A DNA stretch of 64,000 nt, from contig NC_021658.1 of NCBI RefSeq assembly GCF_000418325.1, positions 12,814,501 to 12,878,500 on the forward strand. Direction: 5' to 3'. Positions within the stretch are counted from its first letter, which is position 1; every line of letters begins with the position of its first letter. A program made the translations under genes and the position numbers. Shown here one piece after another: positions 16,236 through 25,246 of the stretch. The notes beneath the pieces were generated by a model. The model worked only from the letters and a program-made list of their open reading frames with translations, was not told the origin of the DNA and made no database searches. This stretch comes from Sorangium cellulosum So0157-2. Lineage in GTDB: Bacteria > Myxococcota_A > Polyangia > Polyangiales > Polyangiaceae.

Positions 16236-18338
16236 TCACGCGTCCGAGCCGTTGCTCGACGAGCGCCTGCCGCGCTCGTTCACCGGCGTCGATGAGCCTG
16301 TCGGCCTGCGGCGAGGGACGCCCTCGTGCACGACCGGCGAGGGCTCCACCCCCGCCTTGGGCGCCGGGCCGCCCGCCTTGGGCGCCGGGCCGCCGTCGGC
16401 CGGCGGCAGCCTGGGCTGCCCCTCCACCGCGGCCGGAGGCCGCGACGCGCTCCCCTGGGGCAGGCGGATCGTGAACTTCGCGCCCTTGTCGGACGACTCG
16501 ACCGCGATCGTCCCGGCGTGCTCGTCCACGATCTTCTTCACGATCGCGAGCCCGAGCCCGGTGCCGCCGCGCTTGCCCGACGTGACGAACGACTGGAACA
16601 GCCGGCCCTGGACCTCCTTCGGGATCCCCTTGCCGGTGTCGGCGACGCTGATCGCGAGCTCCCCCCCGTCGCGGTAGGCGCGGATGGTCACCGTGCCCCC
16701 GCGCGGCCGCATCGCCTCGACCGCGTTGCGGACGAGGTTGTGCAGGAGCCGCGTCATCTTCGCCTCGTCGAACCGCGCCGTCCCGCGGTCCTCGAGCTCC
16801 AGGGAGAGCGCCACGCCGGTCCCGGCGAGCTCGTGCTCCAGCTGCTTCTCGATGTCGCCGAAGAACTTGGTCAGGTAGACCTTGCGCACGAGGATGCTCC
16901 GCTCGCCGCGCGCGAACTCCAGCACCTCGCGCTGCATCGCGCTGATCACGTCGAACTGCTTCAGGATCAGCCGCGCGTGCTCCTCCCTCGTCGCCGCGTC
17001 GGGGGCGCTGGCCATGAGCTGGACGTAGCCGCTGATCACCGTGAGCGGCGTGCGCACGTCGTGCATCACCCCCGAGAGCAGGCGCCCGATCGTGGTGAGC
17101 CGCTCGCTCTGCTCGCGCTCGAGGCGCGAGCGGAACAGCCGCAGCGCGGTCGACGCGTTCGCCGACACGAGCCGCAGGAGCGCCCGATCGTCCTTGGAGA
17201 AGCCGTGGGGCTTGCTGGAGTTGTAGAGCGCCATGGCGCCGATGGGCACCGCGTCCTCGCCCTCGAGCGGCACGGCGATCGCGGACTCCAGCTCCCCGCC
17301 GAGCATCTGGGCGAGCCGGTGCGAGACGGTCATGTCCATGTCGTCGAGCTCGTCGCCCCCGCCCTCGCTCGAGTAGAACACGGCCTCGTTGTGCACCATG
17401 GCGCGCCCGACCAACCCGTCGCCGCGGCGCATCGCGATGCGCTTCACCGCCGGCCTCGGGGGGGCCGCGACCACGACGCCCTCCGGCTCCTCGTCGGGCG
17501 CGGGCGCGCGGGGCGGCGAGGTGCCGCCCTCGAGCGCGTCGAGCTCGAAGAAGTAGAGCACCAGCCCGCCCTCGATCTCGTCGACGAGCATGCCCCCCGC
17601 GCGCGCATCGCACGCCCTGCCGGCCGACGTGATGACCGCGCGCGCCAGGTCCTCCATGTTGGTCGCGCGGCCCATCGCGCTCTCGAGCTCGAAGAGCAGC
17701 TTGAGGTCGCTCACGCGGTGCTCGAGCTGCTCCTTCGTCTCGACGAGCTGCGTGTTCTTCTGGATCACCGAGAGGAACAGCCGCGAGTTGTCGATCGAGA
17801 CGGCCGCCTGCGTCGCCAGCGCGCTCAAGAGCTCCTCGTCGTGGACCGAGAACTCCGCGCCCCCGTGCTTGTTCAGCACCTGGATGACGCCGATGGTCCG
17901 GCCGACGTGGTTCTTCATCGGCGCGGCGAGGATCGAGCGGGTGCGGTACCCGGTCACCTCGTCCCAGTCGCGCTGGAACCGGCGATCGCGGTAGGCGTCC
18001 TTCACGCGGATGGTGCGCCCGATCTTGGCGACGTGGCCGGCGATCCCGGCGCCGACGGGCAGCTCGATCGCGCGCGCCTCCTCGCCGATGACGATGCGCG
18101 AGTACAGCCGCTGGCGCTGCTCGTCGAGCAGGTACAGGGTCGCCCTGTCCGCGTCGAGCAGCTCGGTGATCTTGTTCAGGATGAGCGCGAGGAGCTGGTC
18201 GAGATCCAGGGTGCTGCCGAGCGCGAGCCCGACGTCCCGGAGCGCCTGCACGGTCTTGTCAGCTTGGGCAAGGCGCGCCTCGAGCTCCTGTATCCGAGCC
18301 TGAAGCGCTTTCGTGCGTTGTTCCGCCTTCGCGGTCAC
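16236..18338 (-). CDS. Cytoplasmic histidine kinase with two GAF domains
   Basis: 700-residue soluble sensor kinase. A short N-terminal coiled coil leads to a GAF domain (about 40-190), a helical linker, and a second GAF-like domain (about 220-395) interrupted by a Pro-rich acidic insert. HisKA follows with HDVRTPLTVISG and phospho-acceptor His426, then HATPase boxes NAVEAM, DTGKGIP, FQSF and GTGLGLAI. The tail is Pro/Gly-rich with a PAPKAG repeat. It has no membrane helix, so the signal is presumably a small molecule or redox state bound by GAF. The GTG start at 18338 begins the coiled coil. It is first in a probable three-gene unit with the Fe-S protein and the membrane kinase. Confidence 0.93.
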   Translation of the reverse strand: MTAKAEQRTKALQARIQELEARLAQADKTVQALRDVGLALGSTLDLDQLLALILNKITELLDADRATLYLLDEQRQRLYSRIVIGEEARAIELPVGAGIAGHVAKIGRTIRVKDAYRDRRFQRDWDEVTGYRTRSILAAPMKNHVGRTIGVIQVLNKHGGAEFSVHDEELLSALATQAAVSIDNSRLFLSVIQKNTQLVETKEQLEHRVSDLKLLFELESAMGRATNMEDLARAVITSAGRACDARAGGMLVDEIEGGLVLYFFELDALEGGTSPPRAPAPDEEPEGVVVAAPPRPAVKRIAMRRGDGLVGRAMVHNEAVFYSSEGGGDELDDMDMTVSHRLAQMLGGELESAIAVPLEGEDAVPIGAMALYNSSKPHGFSKDDRALLRLVSANASTALRLFRSRLEREQSERLTTIGRLLSGVMHDVRTPLTVISGYVQLMASAPDAATREEHARLILKQFDVISAMQREVLEFARGERSILVRKVYLTKFFGDIEKQLEHELAGTGVALSLELEDRGTARFDEAKMTRLLHNLVRNAVEAMRPRGGTVTIRAYRDGGELAISVADTGKGIPKEVQGRLFQSFVTSGKRGGTGLGLAIVKKIVDEHAGTIAVESSDKGAKFTIRLPQGSASRPPAAVEGQPRLPPADGGPAPKAGGPAPKAGVEPSPVVHEGVPRRRPTGSSTPVNERGRRSSSNGSDA

Positions 18339-18413
18339 CAGCAGACGCTAACACGACTTCGGCCGGAGGAGCGCGCGCGCGGTCCCCTGCGCGACCCGTT
18401 CGCGCGGAAGAGA

Positions 18414-18439
18414 GCGCTCCCGACGCCCGCCGGGAGCGC
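18414..18439 (-). terminator. Hairpin after rho
   Basis: A perfect 9-bp stem (gcgctcccg / cgggagcgc) with an 8-base loop lies 16 bases past the rho stop and ends rho transcription before the GAF kinase gene. Confidence 0.6.
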
Positions 18440-18454
18440 CCCTAGGACGCGCCG

Positions 18455-19702
18455 CTACTGGTTCATGCTCTCGAGGAATTCCTGATTGGTTTCGGTGCGG
18501 CTCACCTTGTCCAGGAGGAATTCCATCGAGTCGATGACGTTGAGGGGATGCAGGAGCTGGCGGAGCAGCCACACGCGCTGGAGGATCCACTCCGGGAGGA
18601 GCAGCTCTTCCTTGCGGGTCGCGCTCTTGTTGATGTCGAGGCAGGGGAAGATCCGCTTCTCCATCAGCTTGCGATCGAGGTGGATCTCGCTGTTGCCGGT
18701 CCCCTTGAACTCCTCGAAGATGACCTCGTCCATGCGCGAGCCCGTGTCGACGAGCGCGGTGGCGACGATGGTCAGCGACCCGCCTTCCTCGACGTTGCGC
18801 GCGGCGCCGAAGAACCGCTTCGGCTTGTGCAGCGCGTTCGAGTCGACGCCGCCGGAGAGGATCTTGCCGCTCGGCGGGACGACCGTGTTGTAGGCGCGCG
18901 CCAGGCGGGTGATCGAGTCGAGCAGGATGACGACGTCGTGCTTGTGCTCGACGAGGCGCTTCGCCTTCTCGATCACCATCTCGGCCACCTGCACGTGCCG
19001 CGTCGGCGGCTCGTCGAAGGTCGAGCTGATCACCTCGCCCTTCACGGTGCGCTGCATGTCGGTCACCTCTTCCGGGCGCTCGTCGATGAGCAGCACGATC
19101 AGCGTGGTGTCCGGGTGGTTCGAGGAGATCGCGTTGGCGATCTGCTGGAGCAGGACCGTCTTGCCGGCGCGGGGCGGCGAGACGATGAGGCAGCGCTGCC
19201 CTTTGCCGATCGGGCAGAGCATGTCGATGATGCGGGTCGAGAAGCTCTTCGTCCCGTTCTCGATGTTGAACTTCTGCTGCGGGTAGAGCGGCGTCAGGTT
19301 GTCGAAGAGGATCTTGTCGCGGGCGACCTCGGGGGGCTCGCCGTTGATCTTGTCGACCTTGAGCAGCGCGAAGTACGCCTCGCGCTCCTTGGGCGGCCGG
19401 ATCGAGCCGCTCACGCTGTCGCCGGTGCGGAGGTTGAAGCGCCGGATCTGGGACGGCGAGACGTAGATGTCGTCCGGGCCCGGCAGGTAGTTGTAGTCCG
19501 GCGCCCGGAGGAAGCCGAAGCCGTCGGGCAGGCATTCGAGCACGCCCTCGCCGTAGACCGGCTGGTCCTGCGCCGCGTGGGCCTGCAGGAGCGCGAAGAT
19601 GACCTCCTGCTTGCGCAGCCCGGCAGCGCCCTCGATGTTGAGCCCCTTCGCCATCTGGACGAGCTCGGCCATCGGTTTCTGCTTCAGTTCCCTGAGGTGC
19701 AT
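18455..19702 (-). CDS. rho: Transcription termination factor Rho
   Basis: 415-residue hexameric RNA helicase. The N-terminal helical part (MHLRELKQKPMAELVQMAKG), the cold-shock-like RNA-binding site (DGFGFLR), Walker A PPRAGKT, Walker B VVILLDSITRLARAYN and the secondary-site Q loop with the FFGAARN segment are all as in the family. The length is close to E. coli Rho; there is no long inserted domain of the kind seen in some high-GC bacteria. I chose the ATG at 19702 because a GGAG lies upstream and the family sequence begins there. The leader from the proposed promoter is about 220 bases, long enough for the autoregulation known for rho genes. Confidence 0.97.
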   Translation of the reverse strand: MHLRELKQKPMAELVQMAKGLNIEGAAGLRKQEVIFALLQAHAAQDQPVYGEGVLECLPDGFGFLRAPDYNYLPGPDDIYVSPSQIRRFNLRTGDSVSGSIRPPKEREAYFALLKVDKINGEPPEVARDKILFDNLTPLYPQQKFNIENGTKSFSTRIIDMLCPIGKGQRCLIVSPPRAGKTVLLQQIANAISSNHPDTTLIVLLIDERPEEVTDMQRTVKGEVISSTFDEPPTRHVQVAEMVIEKAKRLVEHKHDVVILLDSITRLARAYNTVVPPSGKILSGGVDSNALHKPKRFFGAARNVEEGGSLTIVATALVDTGSRMDEVIFEEFKGTGNSEIHLDRKLMEKRIFPCLDINKSATRKEELLLPEWILQRVWLLRQLLHPLNVIDSMEFLLDKVSRTETNQEFLESMNQ

Positions 19703-20089
19703 GAGTCGGAAAGCTCCAGGATGCGACAGCGCGCGCCCTGTCAAGGGCGTGGAGGCCGTCGGTCGATGGTTTCTGGTTGGGGGGGTCTAGCGGGTCGGGC
19801 CCGAGGCGGGGCCGAGCATGTCGTCGATGTCGGCGGGCCGCCAGGGGGAAGAGGGCTCGCCACGCAACCGGCGCCCTCACGTTCATGTCGCTCGATCGGC
19901 GGGCTGCGCTTGCCGATCGGGCGGCGACTCTATCAAGCGCGTCTGCTCTGTCAATGCGCGCCGGGAGGCACGGCCGCGGGGTCGACCGCGCCGCGCTCGC
20001 GCGGAACGGCGGGGGCGAACTGCCGGTGGCGCTCCGGCGCTCCCCGAAGTTGCCTCCCCCGGAACGCGCGGCTAAGTCAAGCTGGTTCC
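19703..20089. other. Divergent intergenic region between rho and the acylphosphatase gene
   Basis: No gene is supported. It holds the presumed rho leader and promoter on the minus strand. No clear ribosome-binding site or promoter for the acylphosphatase is visible on the plus strand. Confidence 0.5.
19927..19954 (-). promoter_or_regulatory. Putative rho promoter
   Basis: Read on the minus strand: a perfect -35 TTGACA (19954-19949), 16-base spacer, -10 TAGAGT (19932-19927). It predicts a leader of about 220 bases. Confidence 0.5.
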
Positions 20090-20368
20090 ATGGGGCTCAA
20101 ACAGGTTCAGCTGTTCGTCCGCGGTCGCGTCCAGGGCGTCTTCTTTCGTGCCTCCACGCAGCGCGAGGCCAAGCGGCTCGGCCTCACCGGCTGGGTGAAA
20201 AACCGCTCCGACGGCAGCGTCGAGGTGCTCGCCGAGGGGGAGGAGGACGAGCTCAAGGAGCTCATCGCCTGGGCGAACCGCGGCCCGAGCGCGGCGCGCG
20301 TCGAGCGCGTCGACGTCCGGTGGCGCGGCTTCTCGGGCGACTTCTTCGACTTTCGCATCACGGATTGA
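20090..20368 (+). CDS. acyP: Acylphosphatase
   Basis: 92-residue enzyme hydrolysing acyl phosphates. The diagnostic motif GRVQGVFFRAST supplies the catalytic Arg and phosphate loop, and GWVKNRSDGSVEV supplies the catalytic Asn. The length is normal. The ATG at 20090 begins MGLKQVQLFVRG. The stop overlaps or abuts the TTG start of the following secreted protein. Confidence 0.95.
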   Translation: MGLKQVQLFVRGRVQGVFFRASTQREAKRLGLTGWVKNRSDGSVEVLAEGEEDELKELIAWANRGPSAARVERVDVRWRGFSGDFFDFRITD

Positions 20369-20373
20369 GGCGC

Positions 20374-22605
20374 TTGGCACGCGGCGCGTCGGATCCGAGG
20401 AGCGCGGGCGCGCGGCCGTCGCCGCGGGGCGGCCCGCGGTGCGCGTGGCTCGTCCTGCTCAGCCTGGTCGCGGCTGCGTCGCTCGCGCCGCCCCTGGCGC
20501 ACGCCGCCGTGGATCGCGACGCCGGCGCCGCCGCGCCGGCCTCGTCGGCGCTCCCGGAGCTCCCGCGCCTCGCCCCGATCGCCCGTCCCGAGCCCGACAT
20601 CACCGCGGTCCGCGAGCTCGATCGCGTGCTCGACCAGATCACGTCGCAGGACGCCCGCGCGCGGGAGAACGCCCGCGCGACGCTCGACGAGCCGATCTCC
20701 GGCATCGTCGACGCGGTGCGGCTCCGCGTGCAGGACGTCCGCGGCTCGCTCGATCGCGACGCGGCGCCCCGCGTGCTCGCCGAGGCGCGCCGGGAGGGGC
20801 GCAAGGCGCTGAAGGGCGACAAGGGCGGCGACGACGCGCCCGACGGCAAGAAGAAGGGCGCGGAGGCGAAGGACGACAAGGGCGCGAAGAAGGGCGCCGA
20901 CGCCAAGGACGCCAAGAAGGGCGACGCAAAGAAGGGCGCCGGCGACGCCAAGAAGGACGACAAGGGCGCGAAGAAGGGCGCCGACGCCAAGGACGCCAAG
21001 AAGGGCGACGCAAAGAAGGGCGCCGGCGACGCCAAGAAGGACGACAAGGGCGCGAAGAAGGGCGCCGACGCCAAGGACGCCAAGAAGGGCGACGCAAAGA
21101 AGGGCGCCGGCGACGAGAGGGACGACGCCGAGGGCGACTGGCTGGACTTCATGCTCGCCACGCCGCGGCCGCGCGACAGCGCGTGGCGCGACGTCGTGAA
21201 GCTGCTCGCGATGGTGCGGATGCTCGCCGCCGACGGCACGACGCCGGCGGTCCGCGAGCTCATCGCGCTGCACGCCTACTTCGGCGAGCTGCTCCGCATC
21301 GATCTTCAGCGACAGGTCGCCAAGCTGCGCGACAAGGCGGTCCCCGCGCTGATCGAGGCGCGCCAGCACGACGCCAAGATCGTCCAGCGGTGGGCCAACA
21401 AGCAGCTCGATCTGCTCGGCCGGGCGATCCCCGGCGAGGCGATCGCGTCGAACGACACGCAGATCCTCGCCGACGTGCTCCGCGCCTACGGCCGCGTCCG
21501 GGACGTGGACGCCATGCGCGTGATCCTGAGCTTCTGCAACAGCGATCGCGCGCGGCTGCGCGACGCCGCCCGCGAGGCGATCGCCGCGATCGGCGAGCCC
21601 GGCGTCTGGCAGCTCCGCGACGCGTACCTGAACCTCACCGGCGAGAAGCCGCCGCGCGAGTGGTCGTGGGACCGGATCGCGCGCGAGCTCTTCGCGACGT
21701 ACGATCGCGCGCGGCTCGCCGAGGTGTACGAGCTGATGGACGAGGGCGTCGCCGCGGCGAGCGCGAACAAGCTCGCCGAGGCGACCGACGCGTTCGACCG
21801 GGTGCTCGCCCGCGCGCCGCTCTTCGAGCGCCGCAAGGAGATGGTGGGGCCCTACGTCGAGCGCGCGAGGTCGATGCCGGCCGATCGGCGCGAGGACGCG
21901 CTCGCGATGCTGCGCAAGGCGCTGCGCCTCGACCCGACCGGCGAGCACGCGCCGAAGATCAAGGCGGAGATCGCGTACCTCGAGGGCGTGCTCCTCATCG
22001 ATCGCGGCACGCCGGACAAGTTCGTGCTCGAGCGGGCGATCGAGCTCGATCCGGGCCACGCCGGGGCGAGGGCGGCGCTCGCGTCCCTCGGGGACAAGGT
22101 CGCCGAGCGGAAGAGCCAGAAGAACCGCTACATCGCCGCCGGCGCGGTGGGCTTCGCCGCCCTGCTCGCGATGTTCTTCATCGCCCGCCGCCGGAGCGAT
22201 CCGGCGCCGTCCGCGAAGCAGCCCAGCGCCGCTCCGCCGCAGCCGCCGGCGTCTCCCGGGGCAGAGCCGCCCCGAACGCAGGCCAGCGCCGTGCCGCAGC
22301 CGCCGGCGCCTCCCGCGCCCGCGCCGTCCGCAGGACAGGACAGCGCTCCTCCTCGGCAGGCCGTGGCGTCGTCCGATCCGGCGCTCTCTCCGGGACAGGA
22401 CAGCGCTCCTCCTCGGCAGGCGCAGGCCATGGAGTCGTCCGACCCGGCGCTGTCCCCAAGGCAAAACAGCGAGGCCATGGCCTCGTCCGATCCGGCGCTG
22501 TCAGCCTCCGCGTCGGAGGCAAGCCCTGCCCCGCCCGTCCAGCCGATCGAGCCGGCGGAACCGCGAGACGACGGCGCACCTGAAGCCGGAACACTCAGCC
22601 GCTGA
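20374..22605 (+). CDS. Secreted/membrane protein with Lys-Ala repeats and TPR-like region
   Basis: About 743 residues. There is an N-terminal signal sequence (LVLLSLVAAASLAPPLAHA), then a helical segment, then three copies of a 28-residue Lys/Asp/Ala/Gly repeat (KKGADAKDAKKGDAKKGAGD pattern). A long helical region with HEAT/TPR character follows (VLRAYGRVRDVDAMRVILSF; ALRLDPTGEHAPK). A membrane helix lies near the C-terminus (FAALLAMFFIARRR), then a Pro/Ser/Gln-rich tail with an imperfect SSDPALSPxQ repeat. The protein is probably anchored in the inner membrane with its bulk in the periplasm. The start is uncertain: TTG at 20374 follows GAGG closely, and TTG at 20365 would overlap the acylphosphatase stop. 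I do not recognise the family. Confidence 0.78.
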   Translation: MARGASDPRSAGARPSPRGGPRCAWLVLLSLVAAASLAPPLAHAAVDRDAGAAAPASSALPELPRLAPIARPEPDITAVRELDRVLDQITSQDARARENARATLDEPISGIVDAVRLRVQDVRGSLDRDAAPRVLAEARREGRKALKGDKGGDDAPDGKKKGAEAKDDKGAKKGADAKDAKKGDAKKGAGDAKKDDKGAKKGADAKDAKKGDAKKGAGDAKKDDKGAKKGADAKDAKKGDAKKGAGDERDDAEGDWLDFMLATPRPRDSAWRDVVKLLAMVRMLAADGTTPAVRELIALHAYFGELLRIDLQRQVAKLRDKAVPALIEARQHDAKIVQRWANKQLDLLGRAIPGEAIASNDTQILADVLRAYGRVRDVDAMRVILSFCNSDRARLRDAAREAIAAIGEPGVWQLRDAYLNLTGEKPPREWSWDRIARELFATYDRARLAEVYELMDEGVAAASANKLAEATDAFDRVLARAPLFERRKEMVGPYVERARSMPADRREDALAMLRKALRLDPTGEHAPKIKAEIAYLEGVLLIDRGTPDKFVLERAIELDPGHAGARAALASLGDKVAERKSQKNRYIAAGAVGFAALLAMFFIARRRSDPAPSAKQPSAAPPQPPASPGAEPPRTQASAVPQPPAPPAPAPSAGQDSAPPRQAVASSDPALSPGQDSAPPRQAQAMESSDPALSPRQNSEAMASSDPALSASASEASPAPPVQPIEPAEPRDDGAPEAGTLSR
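20872..21116 (+). repeat. 84-bp tandem repeat, about three copies
   Basis: An in-frame 84-bp unit starts at 20872, 20956 and 21040. The copies are nearly identical at the base level, including the rare aaa Lys codon in each, so the array is recent or homogenised. It encodes a strongly charged 28-residue repeat. Confidence 0.9.
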
Positions 22606-22737
22606 GCCACGGTCCGCGTTCGATCGTGCACGAATAGCAGAATTTTACAACGCAGGTGGCGCACCACGCCCCACCCGGATCATCCGCGGTGAGCTCGCGA
22701 CACCACGGCCACGCGCGCGTCGGGCGCACAACGCAGA

Positions 22738-22770
22738 AACGCCGGGCGAGCTCATGGCCCTCCCGGCGTT
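22738..22770 (-). terminator. Terminator of the ribosomal/rpoA operon
   Basis: A perfect 9-bp stem (aacgccggg / cccggcgtt) with a 15-base loop lies 48 bases past the rplQ stop. On the minus strand it is followed by TTTCTGCGTTGT, the most T-rich tail in this neighbourhood. Confidence 0.7.
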
Positions 22771-22817
22771 CTCTCTGCAGCTGCGCCGGCGCCGCTTGGC
22801 GCCGGCTTGTCTCCGGC

Positions 22818-23336
22818 TCAGCCGGCGGTCGTCGCCGGGGTGGCCGGCTCCGCCGCGGCGACCGGCTCGGCCGCCTGCGCAGGCGCGTCCGCCACCGCCG
22901 GCGCGTCGATGAACTCGATGAGGCTCATCGGCGCGTTGTCACCGCGGCGCGGCCCGAGCTTGATGATCCGCGTGTAGCCACCCGGCCGCCCCTCGAACCG
23001 CTTCGAGAGATCGATCATCACCTTCGCGATGATGTCGACCTTCTTGCCATCGGTCGCGACCCCCCAGCGAGGGATGTAGCTGCCCACGAGCCGCTCGGCG
23101 TGCAGCCGGCGCGCCCTGTCGCCAGGGCTGAGCTCCGCGTGCGCGGTGTACGCGACCTTGCCGAGCCGAGTCGCCTTGGTGATGAGCCGCTCGGCCACGC
23201 GCCGCAGCTCCTTCGCCTTGGCGTCGGTCGTCTCGATCCGCTCGTGGGTGATCAGGTTCGCCGTCAGGTTGCGAAGCATCGCCCTGCGGCTGGAGGTGTC
23301 CCGACCAAACTGCCTGCCCGCTTTCTTGTGACGCAT
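22818..23336 (-). CDS. rplQ: 50S ribosomal protein L17
   Basis: 172-residue L17. The core (MRHKKAGRQFGRDTSSRRAM through MSLIEFID) is standard. The last 35 or so residues form an Ala/Pro/Thr-rich tail absent from the roughly 120-residue E. coli protein. It is last in the operon, 20 bases after rpoA. Confidence 0.97.
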   Translation of the reverse strand: MRHKKAGRQFGRDTSSRRAMLRNLTANLITHERIETTDAKAKELRRVAERLITKATRLGKVAYTAHAELSPGDRARRLHAERLVGSYIPRWGVATDGKKVDIIAKVMIDLSKRFEGRPGGYTRIIKLGPRRGDNAPMSLIEFIDAPAVADAPAQAAEPVAAAEPATPATTAG

Positions 23337-23356
23337 GACGTTCCCTCAGTACCGAC

Positions 23357-24397
23357 TCACGCCTGCGCCTGCTGCGCCTTCCAGCGCTCGAGGAGCTGCG
23401 GCCAGTTGTCGATCTTCATCCCGAGCGAGAGCCCCATGTTCGCGAGGATCTCTTTGATTTCCTTCAGCGACTTGCGACCGAAGTTCTTGGTCTTGAGCAT
23501 GTCCTGCTCGGTCCGCTGCACCAGCTCGCCGATGAGCGTGATGTTCGCGTTCTGCAAGCAGTTCGCGGAGCGGACGCTCAGCTCGAGCTCCTCGACGGAG
23601 CGGAACAGGTTCTCGTTGAGCGGCTCGTCGTCGCTCATCACCGCCTGGTAGCTCGTCTCCTCGCTCTCCTCGAAGTTGACCCAGATGGAGAGCTGCTCCT
23701 TCAGGATCTTCGCGGCGAAGGCGACCGCGTCCGCCGGCGAGACCGAGCCGTTCGTCCAGACCTCGAGCGTGAGCTTGTCGTAGTCGGTCACCTGCCCGAC
23801 GCGGGCGTTCTGCACGGTGTAGTTCACCTTGCGGATCGGCGAGAACAACGCGTCGATCGGGATCGTCCCGATGGGCATGGTCGGCGTCTTGTTCCGCTCG
23901 GCGGGCACGTAGCCGCGGCCCACGTTCACCGTGAGCTCCATCGAGAGCGGCCCCTTCTTGTCGAGCACGGCGATGAGGTGGTCGGGGTTGAGCACCGACA
24001 GCCCGTCCACGAGCTGGATGTCGCGCGCGTACACGGGCCCGGGCCCCTCGCGGTCGATCCGCACCGAGTACGTCTTCGGGGTCGCCGCCTTGAAGACGAC
24101 CTCCTTGACGTTGAGGATGATGTCGCTGACGTCCTCGACCACGTCCGGCACGGTGGTGAACTCGTGCAGCGCGCCCTCGATGCGGATGGCCGTCGCCGCC
24201 GCCCCCTGAAGGGAGGAGAGCAGCACCCGGCGCAGCGAGTTGCCGATCGTGATCCCGAAGCCGCGCTCCAGGGGCTCACACGTGAACTTGGCGTAGAACT
24301 GGGTCCCGCTCTCCGCGTCGATCGAGATGCCCTTGGGCCGGATCAGATCGCGCCAGTTCCGGGCGATCATCGTGAGGTTCGGGTTGTTCATCGTCAT
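23357..24397 (-). CDS. rpoA: RNA polymerase alpha subunit
   Basis: 346-residue alpha subunit. The N-terminal dimerisation domain (NSLRRVLLSSLQGAAATAI) nucleates assembly with beta and beta'. The C-terminal domain carries ELSVRSANCLQNANI, which holds the conserved Arg and Asn-Cys that contact UP elements, and the two helix-hairpin-helix turns (LKTKNFGRKSLKEIKE). AAGGAG lies 7 bases before the ATG at 24397. A strong hairpin occupies the gap from rpsD. Confidence 0.98.
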   Translation of the reverse strand: MTMNNPNLTMIARNWRDLIRPKGISIDAESGTQFYAKFTCEPLERGFGITIGNSLRRVLLSSLQGAAATAIRIEGALHEFTTVPDVVEDVSDIILNVKEVVFKAATPKTYSVRIDREGPGPVYARDIQLVDGLSVLNPDHLIAVLDKKGPLSMELTVNVGRGYVPAERNKTPTMPIGTIPIDALFSPIRKVNYTVQNARVGQVTDYDKLTLEVWTNGSVSPADAVAFAAKILKEQLSIWVNFEESEETSYQAVMSDDEPLNENLFRSVEELELSVRSANCLQNANITLIGELVQRTEQDMLKTKNFGRKSLKEIKEILANMGLSLGMKIDNWPQLLERWKAQQAQA

Positions 24398-24546
24398 GGC
24401 GATCTCCTTCCTTCATGAGGTTTGCGCGGAGGTCTCACGCCGCGGCCGCACTCGACCGGTCGGCGCCGCCTCCTGCCCGCATCCTTGGCTCCATGCGCCT
24501 GCGCGTCCGCGCGCAGGACGACGACGCGGAGGGGAGCCGGCAGCGA

Positions 24547-24574
24547 ACGAGCGCACCCCGCAAGGTGCGCTCGT
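24547..24574 (-). promoter_or_regulatory. Intercistronic hairpin between rpsD and rpoA
   Basis: A perfect 11-bp inverted repeat (acgagcgcacc / ggtgcgctcgt) with a 6-base loop lies in the 208-base gap, the largest inside this operon. There is no T-tract, so processing, mRNA stabilisation or partial attenuation is more likely than full termination. Confidence 0.6.
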
Positions 24575-24605
24575 GGCGCTGCCCTCCTCCGCGCCGCCCT
24601 CGCGC

Positions 24606-25235
24606 TCAGCGCGAGTAGTACTCGACGACGAGCTGCTCGCGGATCTCGGGCTCGTTCAGATCTTCGCGGATCGGGGCGCCCTTGATCGCGCCGGTGAACG
24701 CCGCGCGATCCACGTCGATCCAGCTCGCGACCGGGCGCTTGTCCGCGCCGCCGACCGACGCGAGGACGCTCTTGAACTTGCGCGCCCCCTCGGTGAGCTC
24801 GATCCGATCGCCGGCCCGCACCACGTAGCTCGGGATGTCCAGCCGCTTGCCGTTCACGTGGACGTGCCCGTGCCGCACGAGCTGGCGCGCCTCGGCGCGC
24901 GACGAGCCGAAGCCCATCCGGTGCACCACGTTGTCGAGGCGCCGCTCCAGGAGCGCGAGCATCTCCTCGCCCGTCCGGCCCTTGCGCCGGTTGGCCTCCT
25001 GGAAGTACCCGCTGAACTGCCGCTCCAGCACGCCGTAGATGCGCCGCACCTTTTGCTTCTCGCGCAGGCGCACCGCGTACTCGCTCAGCTTGATGCGCCC
25101 CTGGCCGTGCTGGCCGGGCGGATACGGGCGCCGCGTGTACGCGCACTTCTCGGAGTAGCACCGCTCTCCCTTGAGGTAGAGCTTCATCCCCTCGCGGCGG
25201 CAGAGCTTGCAGACCGGACCAATGTAGCGAGCCAT
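24606..25235 (-). CDS. rpsD: 30S ribosomal protein S4
   Basis: 209-residue S4, a primary 16S-binding protein and in some bacteria the translational repressor of the alpha operon. The N-terminal Cys cluster (VCKLCRREG, then CYSEKCAY) resembles a zinc-binding type. The S4 domain (RRLDNVVHRMGFGSSRAEARQ) is intact. It lies 11 bases after rpsK. Confidence 0.97.
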   Translation of the reverse strand: MARYIGPVCKLCRREGMKLYLKGERCYSEKCAYTRRPYPPGQHGQGRIKLSEYAVRLREKQKVRRIYGVLERQFSGYFQEANRRKGRTGEEMLALLERRLDNVVHRMGFGSSRAEARQLVRHGHVHVNGKRLDIPSYVVRAGDRIELTEGARKFKSVLASVGGADKRPVASWIDVDRAAFTGAIKGAPIREDLNEPEIREQLVVEYYSR

Positions 25236-25246
25236 CGTGAATTACC

